From the NCBI GenBank assembly GCA_003649085.1, contig QMQV01000020.1:1-19536 (forward strand): a stretch of 19,536 bases of DNA, read 5' to 3'. The notes under the pieces are model-generated. The model had not been told where the DNA came from, did no database searches, and was given only the letters and a program-made list of their open reading frames with translations. Of this stretch, positions 1-8,045 are shown one piece after another. Both the position numbers and the translations under genes were made by a program. Each line of letters opens with the position of its first letter. Within the stretch, counting starts at the first letter, position 1. Origin of the DNA: Thermoproteota archaeon (GTDB lineage: Archaea > Thermoproteota > Methanomethylicia > Methanomethylicales > B66-G16).

Positions 1-92
1 ATTCTATAGTTGTTATCAAGTAAATTGAGTTGCGATAATTTTCTCCTAAAAACCTCTCCAGTAGACTTTTCGACAAGTATACAGGGTTTCAT
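1..92 (-). CDS. N-terminus of a Trm5/TYW2-like tRNA methyltransferase (partial)
   Basis: An ATG at 90-92 opens a minus-strand frame that stays open to the window edge, showing 30 residues (MKPCILVEKSTGEV, then FRRKLSQLNLLDNNYR). The pattern of a hydrophobic strand, a lysine/glycine stretch and an R-K-L...L-L-D-N-Y helix resembles the N-terminal domain of archaeal Trm5/TYW2 (Taw2) class I methyltransferases, which modify G37 of tRNA. A GAGGC Shine-Dalgarno-like motif lies about 8 bases upstream. The gene is cut by the window, so the catalytic domain cannot be seen. The family call rests on resemblance of a short N-terminus, and the function stays tentative. It lies directly downstream of tRNA-Arg on the same strand. 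Confidence 0.4.
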   Translation of the reverse strand, partial: MKPCILVEKSTGEVFRRKLSQLNLLDNNYR

Positions 93-108
93 GAACAAAG
101 CCTCAAGG

Positions 109-186
109 TGGCGGGCCCGGTGGGATTTGAACCCACGACCAACAGCTTAGGAGGCTGCCGCGCTATCCATGCTGCGCCACGGGCCC
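109..186 (-). tRNA. tRNA-Arg (anticodon CCT)
   Basis: The minus strand folds into a complete cloverleaf: 7-bp all-G/C acceptor stem (180-186 with 113-119), 4-bp D stem GCGC/GCGC, 5-bp anticodon stem with one G-U pair, loop CTCCTAA with anticodon CCT, a 5-base variable loop, and T arm GTGGG/CCCAC with loop TTCAAAT. It reads AGG codons. The discriminator is G (112) and the CCA tail is encoded (109-111). No intron is present. A TATA-like box lies about 30 bases upstream (215-223). Confidence 0.97.
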
Positions 187-214
187 AGCTATAGACATTA
201 ATTGATGGGGGTTG

Positions 215-223
215 TTTAAATTT
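215..223 (-). promoter_or_regulatory. TATA box of tRNA-Arg
   Basis: The minus strand reads AAATTTAAA here, followed by C. Its centre lies about 33 bases before the mature tRNA 5' end at 186, which puts the expected start (about 26 bases downstream) near 193, a few bases ahead of the tRNA. This is inferred from motif and spacing only. Confidence 0.55.
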
Positions 224-238
224 TATCTTTTATCACTT

Positions 239-895
239 TCAAAGCTTTATTATGGTTGGGTTAAGTTCTTTTGCTACTTCCCCTCCTAAGTCGTAGACAT
301 AGTTGGCTCTGGATACTATGGCGTAATCGCTACTTGCAACAATCTCCCCGCTTTTAAGGACTTCAGAGTCAACTTGTTTAACAGCTTTAGCTTCGCAAGC
401 GACATTGTATTTTGTCAGTATCTCATACGTTAGTTTAGCTAGGTCACCGCTATGGCTTACTGGGCTATCATAAAAGAAGAAGACCTGTTTAGGATTCAGC
501 TTTGATAAGTGGTTAGCTAACGCTGTCAAAGCACTGAGAGTTATGTCCGATAATGTATGACGGCCATGTACTGCTGATATGTCCCTTATAAAGCCATCAT
601 CACATAGTAGTAAAGGTTTATTGCTCAGAGCCGACTCGACAGTTATTAATACGTTAAAGCCGTCTATTGCTAAAGTTTTCCTTTGAATAAAGTCTCTTGA
701 AACGCGCTTTCTCCTATGGATTAAAGCCGTTATTGGGTCGTATACGCCTCGATATATTACTAACCTCTCCTCTTTAGATAGCAGGTATCTGTCTCCTACA
801 AAGCGAACCACTGCTTCCCTATTATATCCTCTTGAGAGAAGATACCTTGCGTCAACTGAGGCTTTAGCCAGCTTTTCGCTCAATATGCTATTCAA
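239..895 (-). CDS. DUF434/DUF5616 family protein (COG2454-like)
   Basis: This 218-residue protein matches an uncharacterised archaeal family with an N-terminal DUF434 helical region (about 1-60) and a C-terminal DUF5616 region. The recognisable core is AIDGFNVLITVESAL (76-90), then LLCDDGFIRDIS (96-107), FFFYDSPVSHSG (139-150) and VASSDYAIVS (186-195). The spaced acidic residues (D78 with N81, D99/D100, D143, D190) in alternating hydrophobic strands resemble a PIN/NYN-type metal-dependent nuclease; that is my inference. The start codon is TTG at 893-895, which overlaps the leuS stop by 8 bases with no clear Shine-Dalgarno, so translation is probably coupled. A second TTG lies four codons in. 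It is the last gene of the long operon, behind two tRNA synthetases, which hints at an RNA-related role. Confidence 0.85.
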   Translation of the reverse strand: MNSILSEKLAKASVDARYLLSRGYNREAVVRFVGDRYLLSKEERLVIYRGVYDPITALIHRRKRVSRDFIQRKTLAIDGFNVLITVESALSNKPLLLCDDGFIRDISAVHGRHTLSDITLSALTALANHLSKLNPKQVFFFYDSPVSHSGDLAKLTYEILTKYNVACEAKAVKQVDSEVLKSGEIVASSDYAIVSRANYVYDLGGEVAKELNPTIIKL

Positions 896-3791
896 TGTAA
901 ATCGCCGGCTTTAATGGTAGCGCATACTGAGCTTTGTTTCTTGGATCATATAAAGGCTTTTCCTCGCATTTGAGTATGTGTATTCTGCATTTAAAGAGCG
1001 AAGATATGAAGTCTGTATTTTCTACTAAGACCTTATGTTCATCAATTTCCTTTGCTAATGATAAAGCTTCGATAATCTCTGGAGACAAGGTCTGTACATG
1101 TTGTACTATTTTCTGAGCAGCTTTAGCAGCTTCGCCTCCTTTAGTTTTAATTTCAGGCTTTGATATTACCTGTCTAATGATAGCTTTAACATCTAGTTTA
1201 CCTTCTTTGCTAAGCTTAAGCACTTCGTTGAGAATTTGCCAATGCCAAGTTGGAGCTATGTAGTAGTAAACGTGTTTCGGTTGAATTCCGGTCACTTTTA
1301 AAATTTCAGATGTGTCTTCAATAACCGTCTTCACTAAGTATTCAGAAAGCTCAGCCTTATAGTCTAATAGTGATTGGTCGATGGTTGGCCATCGAGCTAA
1401 AGATACGTATCCTCGCATGCCCATTTTTTCCCAAAGTTCTTCACATATGTGTGGAGCAAATGGAGCTAGAAGCTTTACGAGAACTTCACTTATCAGCCTT
1501 AATATCGATGTTTTATAGGCACTTGAAGATGCCCTTCGTAAGTACCAGTTTATATCTTCCTTGAAGGCATAGAGGATTAGGTGAAGAGCCTCTCTATAGC
1601 GCATATTATCCATAGCTATTGTGACTTTGTTTATCAGCTGTTGAAGTTTGTGCAATATCCACCTATCTGCTAATGTGAGCTTGTTTAACTCTACCTGCTG
1701 CTTATTACCTGATGAAAACTCGATGATCATTGAGTAAAAGGATTTTAGATGTTCCTTTATTGACTTCGCTAAAGCATCGCTGAAATCAGCGTCTTGTAGA
1801 AGCTCAGCTGTAGATAAGACAGCTAAGCGCACTGTATCAGCACCATACATTGCTATTGCTTTCCTCAGCGGTATGATATTGCCAAGCGATTTCGACATCT
1901 TCTTACCCTCCATTAACACACTGCCATTAACTACAATTTGCCTAGGCCAGAGTTGCTCTGGGAATATTGCTACGTGGTTAAAGATGAAGAATGTCAAGTG
2001 GTTAGGCACAAGGTCTCTACCTGAATGACGGCAATCTAGCGGATAGTAGTATGAAAACTCCTCTCTCATGCGCTCAATAACGTGGGCTGGTAAACCTGTG
2101 CTCTTAGATAATTGGTCAAGATCGCCGATTCCCAGAAAGACATAGTCAAAGAGCTCTTCAGTAAAGGCTTCTGGTGGCGGGTGAAGTTCGTTTATGATTC
2201 GAGCTATTGTGTAAAAAGCCATGTATATCGTTGAGTCGGAAAGGCTTTCAATAATCCACTCCTGATCCCATGGAAGCTTTGTGCCAAGCCCAGATTTCCT
2301 AGCGCAGGCTTTTTCTTTTAGCCAATCGATGACATTCTTAAACTCTTGTCTAAGCTCTTCAGGAACAATGCTCATCGTATTTAAGCACTTATACGTTAAC
2401 TCCTTCCAATGAGGATCGTTATAGTTGATAAACCACTGGTCTTTAAGCACCTTTACTATTACTTCAGCACCGCAGCGACAGTACACGGGGCGGTTAACTA
2501 TCTCATAGATTGTAACTGCTAACCCTGAAGATATGAGGTCTTTTTTAACAGCTCCTTTAGCTTCAGAAACTCTCATTCCAGAGTATTTGCCAGTATTATC
2601 GCGCATTACACCAAAGTGGTATTCCTTTGAGTAGACCTCACGTGTTGCATCTTCAGCTTTTGGGTCATGTTGTGTCTTTACGCCAAGCATCTCTATAACG
2701 GATTTAGCCGGTATTTCTCCAAGCTCATCTACCTTAATTATAGGCTTAGGCTTTATTGAAGTCATGAGATCGTAGGTTAAGTTGAACCTCGCCAACTCCT
2801 CTTTGTTAGAAAGCAAGTCCATTAAAGCTAAGTAGTCGTATGGAGCGTGTGCCGGAACCGACATTACAATGCCTGTTACATTAGCTGGATCTACAAAAGA
2901 CGCCGGTAATACCGGTATGCGCTCTTTGGTTACGGGGTTTTCTACCTCCTTACCTACTAAGCTAGTGCCCTTAAATTTCTTCAGTATTTTGACTACATGA
3001 TGTTGGTAAACAAGCTTTTTAGCACATACCTCACTTATAATCCACTTCTCTCCATCAACCTCAGCTTCTACGTAGTCAGCCTCTGGATTAATCCATATAT
3101 TAGTTACACCGAAAATTGTTTCAGGCCTTAAAGTACCTGTTAGTATTGACGTATCTCCCAGCTTGAACTTTATGGCTGTAAACTCTTCAATTTCTGGCTC
3201 AACATCCCCCTTAGTATCATGCTGACCTACTGGATTTCCACATGAAGGGCACCAGCCAACCGGATGCGAACCCTTTGAGATTAAGCCTTTTTGATGTAGC
3301 TTCTTAAACTGCCATTCAATAAACTTGTTGTAGTGAGGATCTATTGTGGTAAATTCACGCCTCCAATCTATGGAGAAACCCATCTCTATCATACCCTGCT
3401 TTAAGTCTTGGTGAAAGTATCTAGCAATGTTTAACGGCTCGTTAAATGTCTTCACGTGCTCTTCGGGAACACCGTATAATCGCGTAAATAAGTTATAGAG
3501 CTCTTCGTCACCGGCGCTTAGTCTCTTGCTCATAGCTAAGATAGGCGTTCCTGTATAGTGAAAACCCATTGGGAAGAGCACGTTATAACCTTTCATCCTC
3601 ATGTATCGCGCATGAACATCTGTTAATGTGTAGGTTCTTCCATGACCAACGTGTTGAGGCGAATTGGGGTATGGGTAAGCTACTGTTATGAAAAACTTCG
3701 GCTTACTTGGGTCCACTTCAGGTTCAAAAACCTTGTCTTTTTTCCAACGTTCTTGCCACTTACGCTCGATCTCTGTGAAGTTGATATCCAA
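888..3791 (-). CDS. leuS: Leucyl-tRNA synthetase, archaeal type
   Basis: A cytosolic class Ia synthetase that joins leucine to tRNA-Leu using ATP. From the TTG start it has 967 residues. Visible are the HIGH-type motif HVGH (47-50) after PYPNSPQ, a zinc-type CPSCG (C181, C184), the CP1 editing domain with TLRPETIFG (from about 220) and VMSVPAHAPYD, a second CRCG (438-441), and KMSKS (631-635). The anticodon-binding helical domain and C-terminal archaeal extension follow. A GTG four codons upstream (3801-3803) keeps the frame, but it sits inside the Shine-Dalgarno GAGGTGAGG, so I prefer TTG at 3789-3791, nine bases past GAGGTG, giving an N-terminus MDINFTEIERKW like those of other archaeal enzymes. 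It follows alaS closely, with the Shine-Dalgarno inside the last alaS codons. Confidence 0.97.
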   Translation of the reverse strand: MDINFTEIERKWQERWKKDKVFEPEVDPSKPKFFITVAYPYPNSPQHVGHGRTYTLTDVHARYMRMKGYNVLFPMGFHYTGTPILAMSKRLSAGDEELYNLFTRLYGVPEEHVKTFNEPLNIARYFHQDLKQGMIEMGFSIDWRREFTTIDPHYNKFIEWQFKKLHQKGLISKGSHPVGWCPSCGNPVGQHDTKGDVEPEIEEFTAIKFKLGDTSILTGTLRPETIFGVTNIWINPEADYVEAEVDGEKWIISEVCAKKLVYQHHVVKILKKFKGTSLVGKEVENPVTKERIPVLPASFVDPANVTGIVMSVPAHAPYDYLALMDLLSNKEELARFNLTYDLMTSIKPKPIIKVDELGEIPAKSVIEMLGVKTQHDPKAEDATREVYSKEYHFGVMRDNTGKYSGMRVSEAKGAVKKDLISSGLAVTIYEIVNRPVYCRCGAEVIVKVLKDQWFINYNDPHWKELTYKCLNTMSIVPEELRQEFKNVIDWLKEKACARKSGLGTKLPWDQEWIIESLSDSTIYMAFYTIARIINELHPPPEAFTEELFDYVFLGIGDLDQLSKSTGLPAHVIERMREEFSYYYPLDCRHSGRDLVPNHLTFFIFNHVAIFPEQLWPRQIVVNGSVLMEGKKMSKSLGNIIPLRKAIAMYGADTVRLAVLSTAELLQDADFSDALAKSIKEHLKSFYSMIIEFSSGNKQQVELNKLTLADRWILHKLQQLINKVTIAMDNMRYREALHLILYAFKEDINWYLRRASSSAYKTSILRLISEVLVKLLAPFAPHICEELWEKMGMRGYVSLARWPTIDQSLLDYKAELSEYLVKTVIEDTSEILKVTGIQPKHVYYYIAPTWHWQILNEVLKLSKEGKLDVKAIIRQVISKPEIKTKGGEAAKAAQKIVQHVQTLSPEIIEALSLAKEIDEHKVLVENTDFISSLFKCRIHILKCEEKPLYDPRNKAQYALPLKPAIYIE

Positions 3792-3799
3792 GAAAACCC

Positions 3800-6532
3800 T
3801 CACCTCAGCTCTTCCTTGATAATAGCCAATGCCTCAGCTAGCTTCCCAGCATGCTTACCACTTCCTTGACCAAAGTCCCTCTTACCTCCACCTTTTCCCT
3901 CAATTAAAGACGCTAATTTTTTAGCAAGTACTCCTGCATCAACATGCTGTGTTGCTTTCGACCCTGCTAAGATCACGAAACGTACTAGCTCTTGATCTGA
4001 AGACGCGATTATTGCTAACGCGTCTTCACTTTTTGATACTATACTCGAAGCTATTAAGAGCAGATCATCTTGGGAGAGACCTTTCTCGAGCGAGAAGATG
4101 AGCTTTACGTTGCCTATGGTGATCGCTTTTGATAATAGTTGCTCAGCTCTATACTCGGATAATGTTTTCTTTAACTTCTCTATTTCCTTACGCGCTTGTC
4201 TAAGCTCTTCACTAAGCTTTTTAGCTGCTTCTTCTACTTGATCAATGGGCGAATTAAGTAGTTCAGCTACTTTCTTAAGCTTGGCCTCTTCCTGTTCTAG
4301 GTATTTTAAGGCTGCTTCACCAGCTACGAACTCTAACCTTTCAACGCCGTCTTGTATTCTATCTACGCCTATGACCTTTATTATGCCTATTTCGCCAGTA
4401 GACTTACAGTGTAGACCACCGCATGCCTCGGTATCCCATCCTGGTATCTCAACAACTCTTAGAAGCTTACCTGGTACCACGCCTCCTTGATATAGTCTAA
4501 AACCGTATTTCTTCTCAGCCTCACTTCTATCGCTAAAGAAGATATTTACTGGGCGGTTTTCCATAACTATTAAGTTGGCTAATTTCTCGATTTCTTTAAT
4601 TTGTTCAGGCGTTATCCTCTTGTAGTGAGAAATATCTAATCGGCTTTTCTCTACATCTTTTTGCGCACCTTCCTGCCACACATGTTCCCCTAAGACTTTT
4701 CTGGCAGCTCCCAAGATGATGTGAGTTGACGTGTGGTGGCGCATTAGAGCTTTTCTCCTAGTCCCATCTACCAGCCCCCTCACCTTAACACATTCGCTAG
4801 GCAGCGGAGAATCTAGGTAATGCACGATAACGTCTTTAAACCTCTGTACATCCACCACATTCACTTTACGACCATCAAATATTAGTATTCCTCTATCGCT
4901 GAGTTGCCCTCCCCCTTCTGGGTAAAAAGCTGTTTGGTCTAATACCACTCGATTTCCATTTGAGAAGACGACATTAGCTTCAAACTCGAGCTGTTCAGGA
5001 TCTTCGTAATATAGCGCCTTAGTCGGCGGCAAGTTTTCAACCCATGGTGGGATGGGTTCCTTACTAATAGCTGGTTGAGAACTTGCATGTCGTGAAGCCA
5101 CTATGCTATCAAAGTTATCTGGTATCTCAACTTTAATTCCCATGGATTGCCCCACTTCTCTTACAAGTTCGGGCGGTATGCCGTGTGAATCGTAGAGTTC
5201 AGCAAGCTTATCAACTGGAAATTCTTCGATTTTCTTCCGCATTAAGTCTTTCACGACTTTTTGAGCTAAGGCTTTTCCTTCGCTAAGTAACTTATCATAT
5301 TTTTGTTGCTCAAGATCCACAATCTCCAATATCCTATCTCTCTGTTCAACAAACTCTGGAAATTGATCTGCCCAATAATCTATTTGCATTGAGATAAGTT
5401 CAGATAGTGGAATCGACATACCCAAATTACGCATTAAGCGTAGGGTACGTCTAATCAAGAACCTGGCTAAATAACCTGCTCTCACATTTGAAGGAACTAT
5501 TCCATCGCCTAGCATGAACATTAAAGCTTTCGTATGATCTAATATAGCGTATAGATCTTCAATTGGAGATAACATCTTATCAAGCTCTAGAGCATCAACA
5601 CCTATTCTCTCAGCAACAAGCTTTCTTGCCTTAAGCTTAGATCCCATATCTGAAATGTTCATGGCACCCGCTTGCTTAACGACCTCTACCATTAACTTCT
5701 CATCAACTCGCTCAATAGCTGCTAGCTTCCTAAACTTGTCAACGAGAGAGCCAAATATTGTTTCAAAAGCTGTTGGGGTGCCTGTTGAAAGCCATGTGAA
5801 GCGTTCAAGCCCGTATCCGGTATCCACTATCTTTATGGGTAATTCCACATAGCTGTCATTAACCTTATGATATTGCATAAAAACCAGTGTAGAGATTTCA
5901 AGCCCTCTCACAACGCCCTCTACGTCAGGACCTGCGTCGCCTCCACCTTCCCACCAGTGCTCTATATAGGCAATTTCCTCAGGAGGTATTCCCAGTCTTT
6001 CAGTTAAAAACCTGTGATGGTATTCGACTGTTTTATCTTTCCAATAAATGAAGTTCTCTTTGCTGTTAAAAGCGTGGTGTGCCATCATCTCAAAAATCGT
6101 TAAATGCCTACCACCGGTCTTCCCTACGCTATCCACATCAGCTAGCCTAATCGATGGCTGAGACATTACTAGCGGGTTATGCGGCGGTGGTACTTCGCCG
6201 CTTGTCACGTGTGGTTGAAAACAAGCTATTGAAGCTATCGTTAAGAATATGTCTTCTCTCCATCTGGCTATGACAGGGTATCGCTTTATTCTAACATGTC
6301 CGTTTTCCTCAAAAAAGCGCAGAAACTCCTCTCTCATTTCAGCTATTGTATACCTTCTTCTGGTCGGCGGGTTGTTAATGAACATGTATTCAACACATGG
6401 GGAGTCGCCGCATACTTCTCTGTCTACGTCTTGTGTCCAGAAGAAACGCCCACATAACTTGCACTGCTTGCGTACAAAGCCGTTTTCTTTGAAGAATTGT
6501 AGCTCGTATTCTCTGGGATCTACAGTGATCAA
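3800..6532 (-). CDS. alaS: Alanyl-tRNA synthetase, archaeal type
   Basis: A class II synthetase that charges tRNA-Ala and hydrolyses mischarged Ser/Gly-tRNA-Ala. From the TTG start it has 910 residues. The archaeal N-terminal zinc module is present (C24, C27, C41, C46), followed by the class II catalytic core. The editing domain shows HHTSTH (H600 and H604) and TEACGGLHC (C704, H708), the zinc site of the AlaX/ThrRS-like fold. The C-terminal DHHA1 domain ends with the usual GGGKRDFGQGSG (from about 881). A GTG four codons upstream (6542-6544) is in frame but lies within the Shine-Dalgarno AGGTGATT. TTG at 6530-6532, nine bases after AGGTG, gives the family-like start MITVDPREYELQFF. It lies 97 bases after rpl12, with a possible promoter of its own at 6599-6609. 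Confidence 0.97.
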   Translation of the reverse strand: MITVDPREYELQFFKENGFVRKQCKLCGRFFWTQDVDREVCGDSPCVEYMFINNPPTRRRYTIAEMREEFLRFFEENGHVRIKRYPVIARWREDIFLTIASIACFQPHVTSGEVPPPHNPLVMSQPSIRLADVDSVGKTGGRHLTIFEMMAHHAFNSKENFIYWKDKTVEYHHRFLTERLGIPPEEIAYIEHWWEGGGDAGPDVEGVVRGLEISTLVFMQYHKVNDSYVELPIKIVDTGYGLERFTWLSTGTPTAFETIFGSLVDKFRKLAAIERVDEKLMVEVVKQAGAMNISDMGSKLKARKLVAERIGVDALELDKMLSPIEDLYAILDHTKALMFMLGDGIVPSNVRAGYLARFLIRRTLRLMRNLGMSIPLSELISMQIDYWADQFPEFVEQRDRILEIVDLEQQKYDKLLSEGKALAQKVVKDLMRKKIEEFPVDKLAELYDSHGIPPELVREVGQSMGIKVEIPDNFDSIVASRHASSQPAISKEPIPPWVENLPPTKALYYEDPEQLEFEANVVFSNGNRVVLDQTAFYPEGGGQLSDRGILIFDGRKVNVVDVQRFKDVIVHYLDSPLPSECVKVRGLVDGTRRKALMRHHTSTHIILGAARKVLGEHVWQEGAQKDVEKSRLDISHYKRITPEQIKEIEKLANLIVMENRPVNIFFSDRSEAEKKYGFRLYQGGVVPGKLLRVVEIPGWDTEACGGLHCKSTGEIGIIKVIGVDRIQDGVERLEFVAGEAALKYLEQEEAKLKKVAELLNSPIDQVEEAAKKLSEELRQARKEIEKLKKTLSEYRAEQLLSKAITIGNVKLIFSLEKGLSQDDLLLIASSIVSKSEDALAIIASSDQELVRFVILAGSKATQHVDAGVLAKKLASLIEGKGGGKRDFGQGSGKHAGKLAEALAIIKEELR

Positions 6533-6598
6533 GCCTAGAATCACCTACTGTTTTTCTCAGGGTGCTTAAAGGACGTAAGAAAGACTAGCTCTAACCTG

Positions 6599-6609
6599 TT
6601 ATTATAAGA
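6599..6609 (-). promoter_or_regulatory. Possible internal promoter before alaS
   Basis: The minus strand reads TCTTATAATAA in the 97-base rpl12-alaS spacer. The TATA-like core centres near 6604, which would start RNA near 6578 and give alaS a leader of about 46 bases. Read-through from rpl12 is equally possible, since no clear U-run separates the two genes. Confidence 0.3.
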
Positions 6610-6629
6610 TTTCTTCATTAAGGCTTAAG

Positions 6630-6959
6630 CTAGCCGAAGAGTGCGCTTAGGCCTTCAGCTACAGCTTCTTCAGATGCTTCTTCCTTCTTCTCTTCTTCCT
6701 TCTTTTCCTCAGTTGGTTTTTCAGCTGCTGGTGCTGTTCCAGGGGCTGTTGCAGGTGTTACGGCTGGTACAGCTGCAACCGGTAGAGCTGTGGTTTTAAT
6801 AGCTTCGTCAATGTTAACTTCAGAAAGCGCTGCGACAAGGGCTTTAACTTTAACTTCATCGACTTCTATTCCAGCTGCTTGTAGAACTTTCTTGATATTT
6901 TCCTCAGTTATTGGCTGCTTCGCATTATGTAACAGTAGCCCAGCATATATGTACTCGAT
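6630..6959 (-). CDS. rpl12: Ribosomal protein L12 (P1-type stalk protein), AUC start
   Basis: The archaeal P1/L12 acidic stalk protein, which binds as dimers to L10/P0 and recruits translation GTPases. The 109-residue product reads (M)[19 protein letters not shown] at its N-terminus, has the usual helical dimerisation domain, an Ala/Pro hinge (about 57-80), a Lys/Glu-rich segment and the conserved tail EGLSALFG. The frame between the upstream stop (TAG, 12 bases before the start) and its own stop contains no in-frame ATG, GTG or TTG. The first family residue, always Met, falls on ATC at 6957-6959, seven bases after a good Shine-Dalgarno GAGGTG. It is therefore a real gene that gene finders would miss. 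A G-to-C sequencing error in ATG is the main alternative. It follows rpl10, 68 bases away. Confidence 0.93.
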   Translation of the reverse strand: MEYIYAGLLLHNAKQPITEENIKKVLQAAGIEVDEVKVKALVAALSEVNIDEAIKTTALPVAAVPAVTPATAPGTAPAAEKPTEEKKEEEKKEEASEEAVAEGLSALFG

Positions 6960-6965
6960 TTTAGA

Positions 6966-6972
6966 CCACCTC
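6966..6972 (-). promoter_or_regulatory. Shine-Dalgarno site of rpl12
   Basis: The minus strand reads GAGGTGG, complementary to the usual archaeal 16S 3' end. GAGGTG is separated by seven bases from ATC at 6957-6959, the same spacing that rpl10 has to its TTG. This site fixes the unusual start. The GTG inside it is out of frame and meets TAA after one codon. Confidence 0.7.
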
Positions 6973-7006
6973 TAGGATTAACGCGATATATCCCAATTCC
7001 CTCAAA

Positions 7007-7015
7007 CTTAAATTC
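7007..7015 (-). promoter_or_regulatory. Possible private promoter of rpl12
   Basis: In the 68-base rpl10-rpl12 spacer, wide for this operon, the minus strand reads GAATTTAAG after a purine/A-rich stretch (GTAAA) resembling a BRE. A start about 26 bases downstream would fall near 6985 and leave a leader that keeps the Shine-Dalgarno. A second AT-rich palindrome, GATATATC, lies at 6985-6992. This is weak evidence, resting on motif and spacing. Confidence 0.3.
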
Positions 7016-7027
7016 TTTACCCTCAAG

Positions 7028-8044
7028 TTAGCCAAATAGCGAAGCTAAACCTTCTCCTATCTCTTCTTCAGCTTTTTTCTCCTCCTCTTCCTTTACCTTA
7101 GGCGCTTCTTCCTTTTTCTCCTCTACCTTAGGCTGTGGTGTTGGTTGAAGTGCTTGTAATTCAGGTATTGTTAGCTCCGGTTTAATCGAGGATACCCTTT
7201 GTGCCAAGGCAAGTGCTTGTGTAAAAGCTTTAGCTAATAACTTGGGGACCAAGCTCGGTATTAAGATGTTAGCAGTTAATGCTAGGTTTTCAGCTTGTGT
7301 TACAGCTTTCTGTATTATGAATGGTAAAGCCTCCTTAACTGGAAACGCCGCATTTACTGCCAGGTTTAGGCTAGCGGCATAAGCTTCGGCTATCTTAGCT
7401 TTATATTCATCAACGTTTATGGCTAGCTGGTCCTGCGGTATAACTAATCCATTATCGTAAGCTACCTTTACCTTTAAGCCAACTAATATAGGCTTAATAT
7501 TGAGCCTCATTAATAAATCAGCTAGATCTGCGGATATGACATCACCGGCTTTTGCCACAACCGTATCTCTCACAATCCATACAGAACCTTCTTGAATCTT
7601 CGTCGGTATTTTAAGCTGTGAAAACTTACTTAAAATAGGTCCAGGGGTTATGCCAGTATTACCCGCTGGAACAACTATATCGTTTGGAGCGATATCCCCG
7701 GGCGCAGCGAACGACGGAATTTTGTTTTTCTCCAGGAGAGAGTATAGTGAGAAGGCGCTCACATTAGTGAAGATGAAGGCATTTGAACCTGTTAGATACG
7801 GAAATACCTTATCGACATTAGGTAGCTTATCTGAAAGTTCTGAAAGAGCTATTCTCATCAATGTGTTTTTGGCTACTTTTATCTTAAACTTGTCTTTAAA
7901 CTTCTTTCTCATTTCTTGAAGCTGCTTAGCTCGTATCCCCGTTAACTCAGCTATCGCAAATACCGCGTGGTTTTGTAAGAGCTCTTTAAGCTCATTTATT
8001 ATCTGAGCTTTAAGGTCTCTTGCTTTAAGTTTAACAATAGCCAA
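7028..8044 (-). CDS. rpl10: Ribosomal protein L10 (P0)
   Basis: The stalk base protein of the 50S subunit, binding 23S rRNA next to L11 and carrying L12 dimers on C-terminal helices. With 338 residues it has the archaeal/eukaryotic P0 length. The N-terminal rRNA-binding domain runs to about residue 110 and contains AKNTLMRIAL. It is followed by the P0 insertion domain (about 110-200), the helical spine that binds L12 (about 215-300), and a charged linker. The C-terminal tail GEGLASLFG nearly matches that of L12 (EGLSALFG), the shared GTPase-docking peptide. The start is TTG at 8042-8044, seven bases after GAGGTG, which lies inside the last codons of rpl1. Only one base separates the rpl1 stop from this start (TGA-G-TTG), so the two are probably translationally coupled. 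Confidence 0.97.
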   Translation of the reverse strand: MAIVKLKARDLKAQIINELKELLQNHAVFAIAELTGIRAKQLQEMRKKFKDKFKIKVAKNTLMRIALSELSDKLPNVDKVFPYLTGSNAFIFTNVSAFSLYSLLEKNKIPSFAAPGDIAPNDIVVPAGNTGITPGPILSKFSQLKIPTKIQEGSVWIVRDTVVAKAGDVISADLADLLMRLNIKPILVGLKVKVAYDNGLVIPQDQLAINVDEYKAKIAEAYAASLNLAVNAAFPVKEALPFIIQKAVTQAENLALTANILIPSLVPKLLAKAFTQALALAQRVSSIKPELTIPELQALQPTPQPKVEEKKEEAPKVKEEEEKKAEEEIGEGLASLFG

Positions 8045-8045
8045 C

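Noticed and set aside
6968..6970. GTG in the rpl12 Shine-Dalgarno as the true start
   Set aside because: It is out of frame with L12 and meets a TAA after one further codon.
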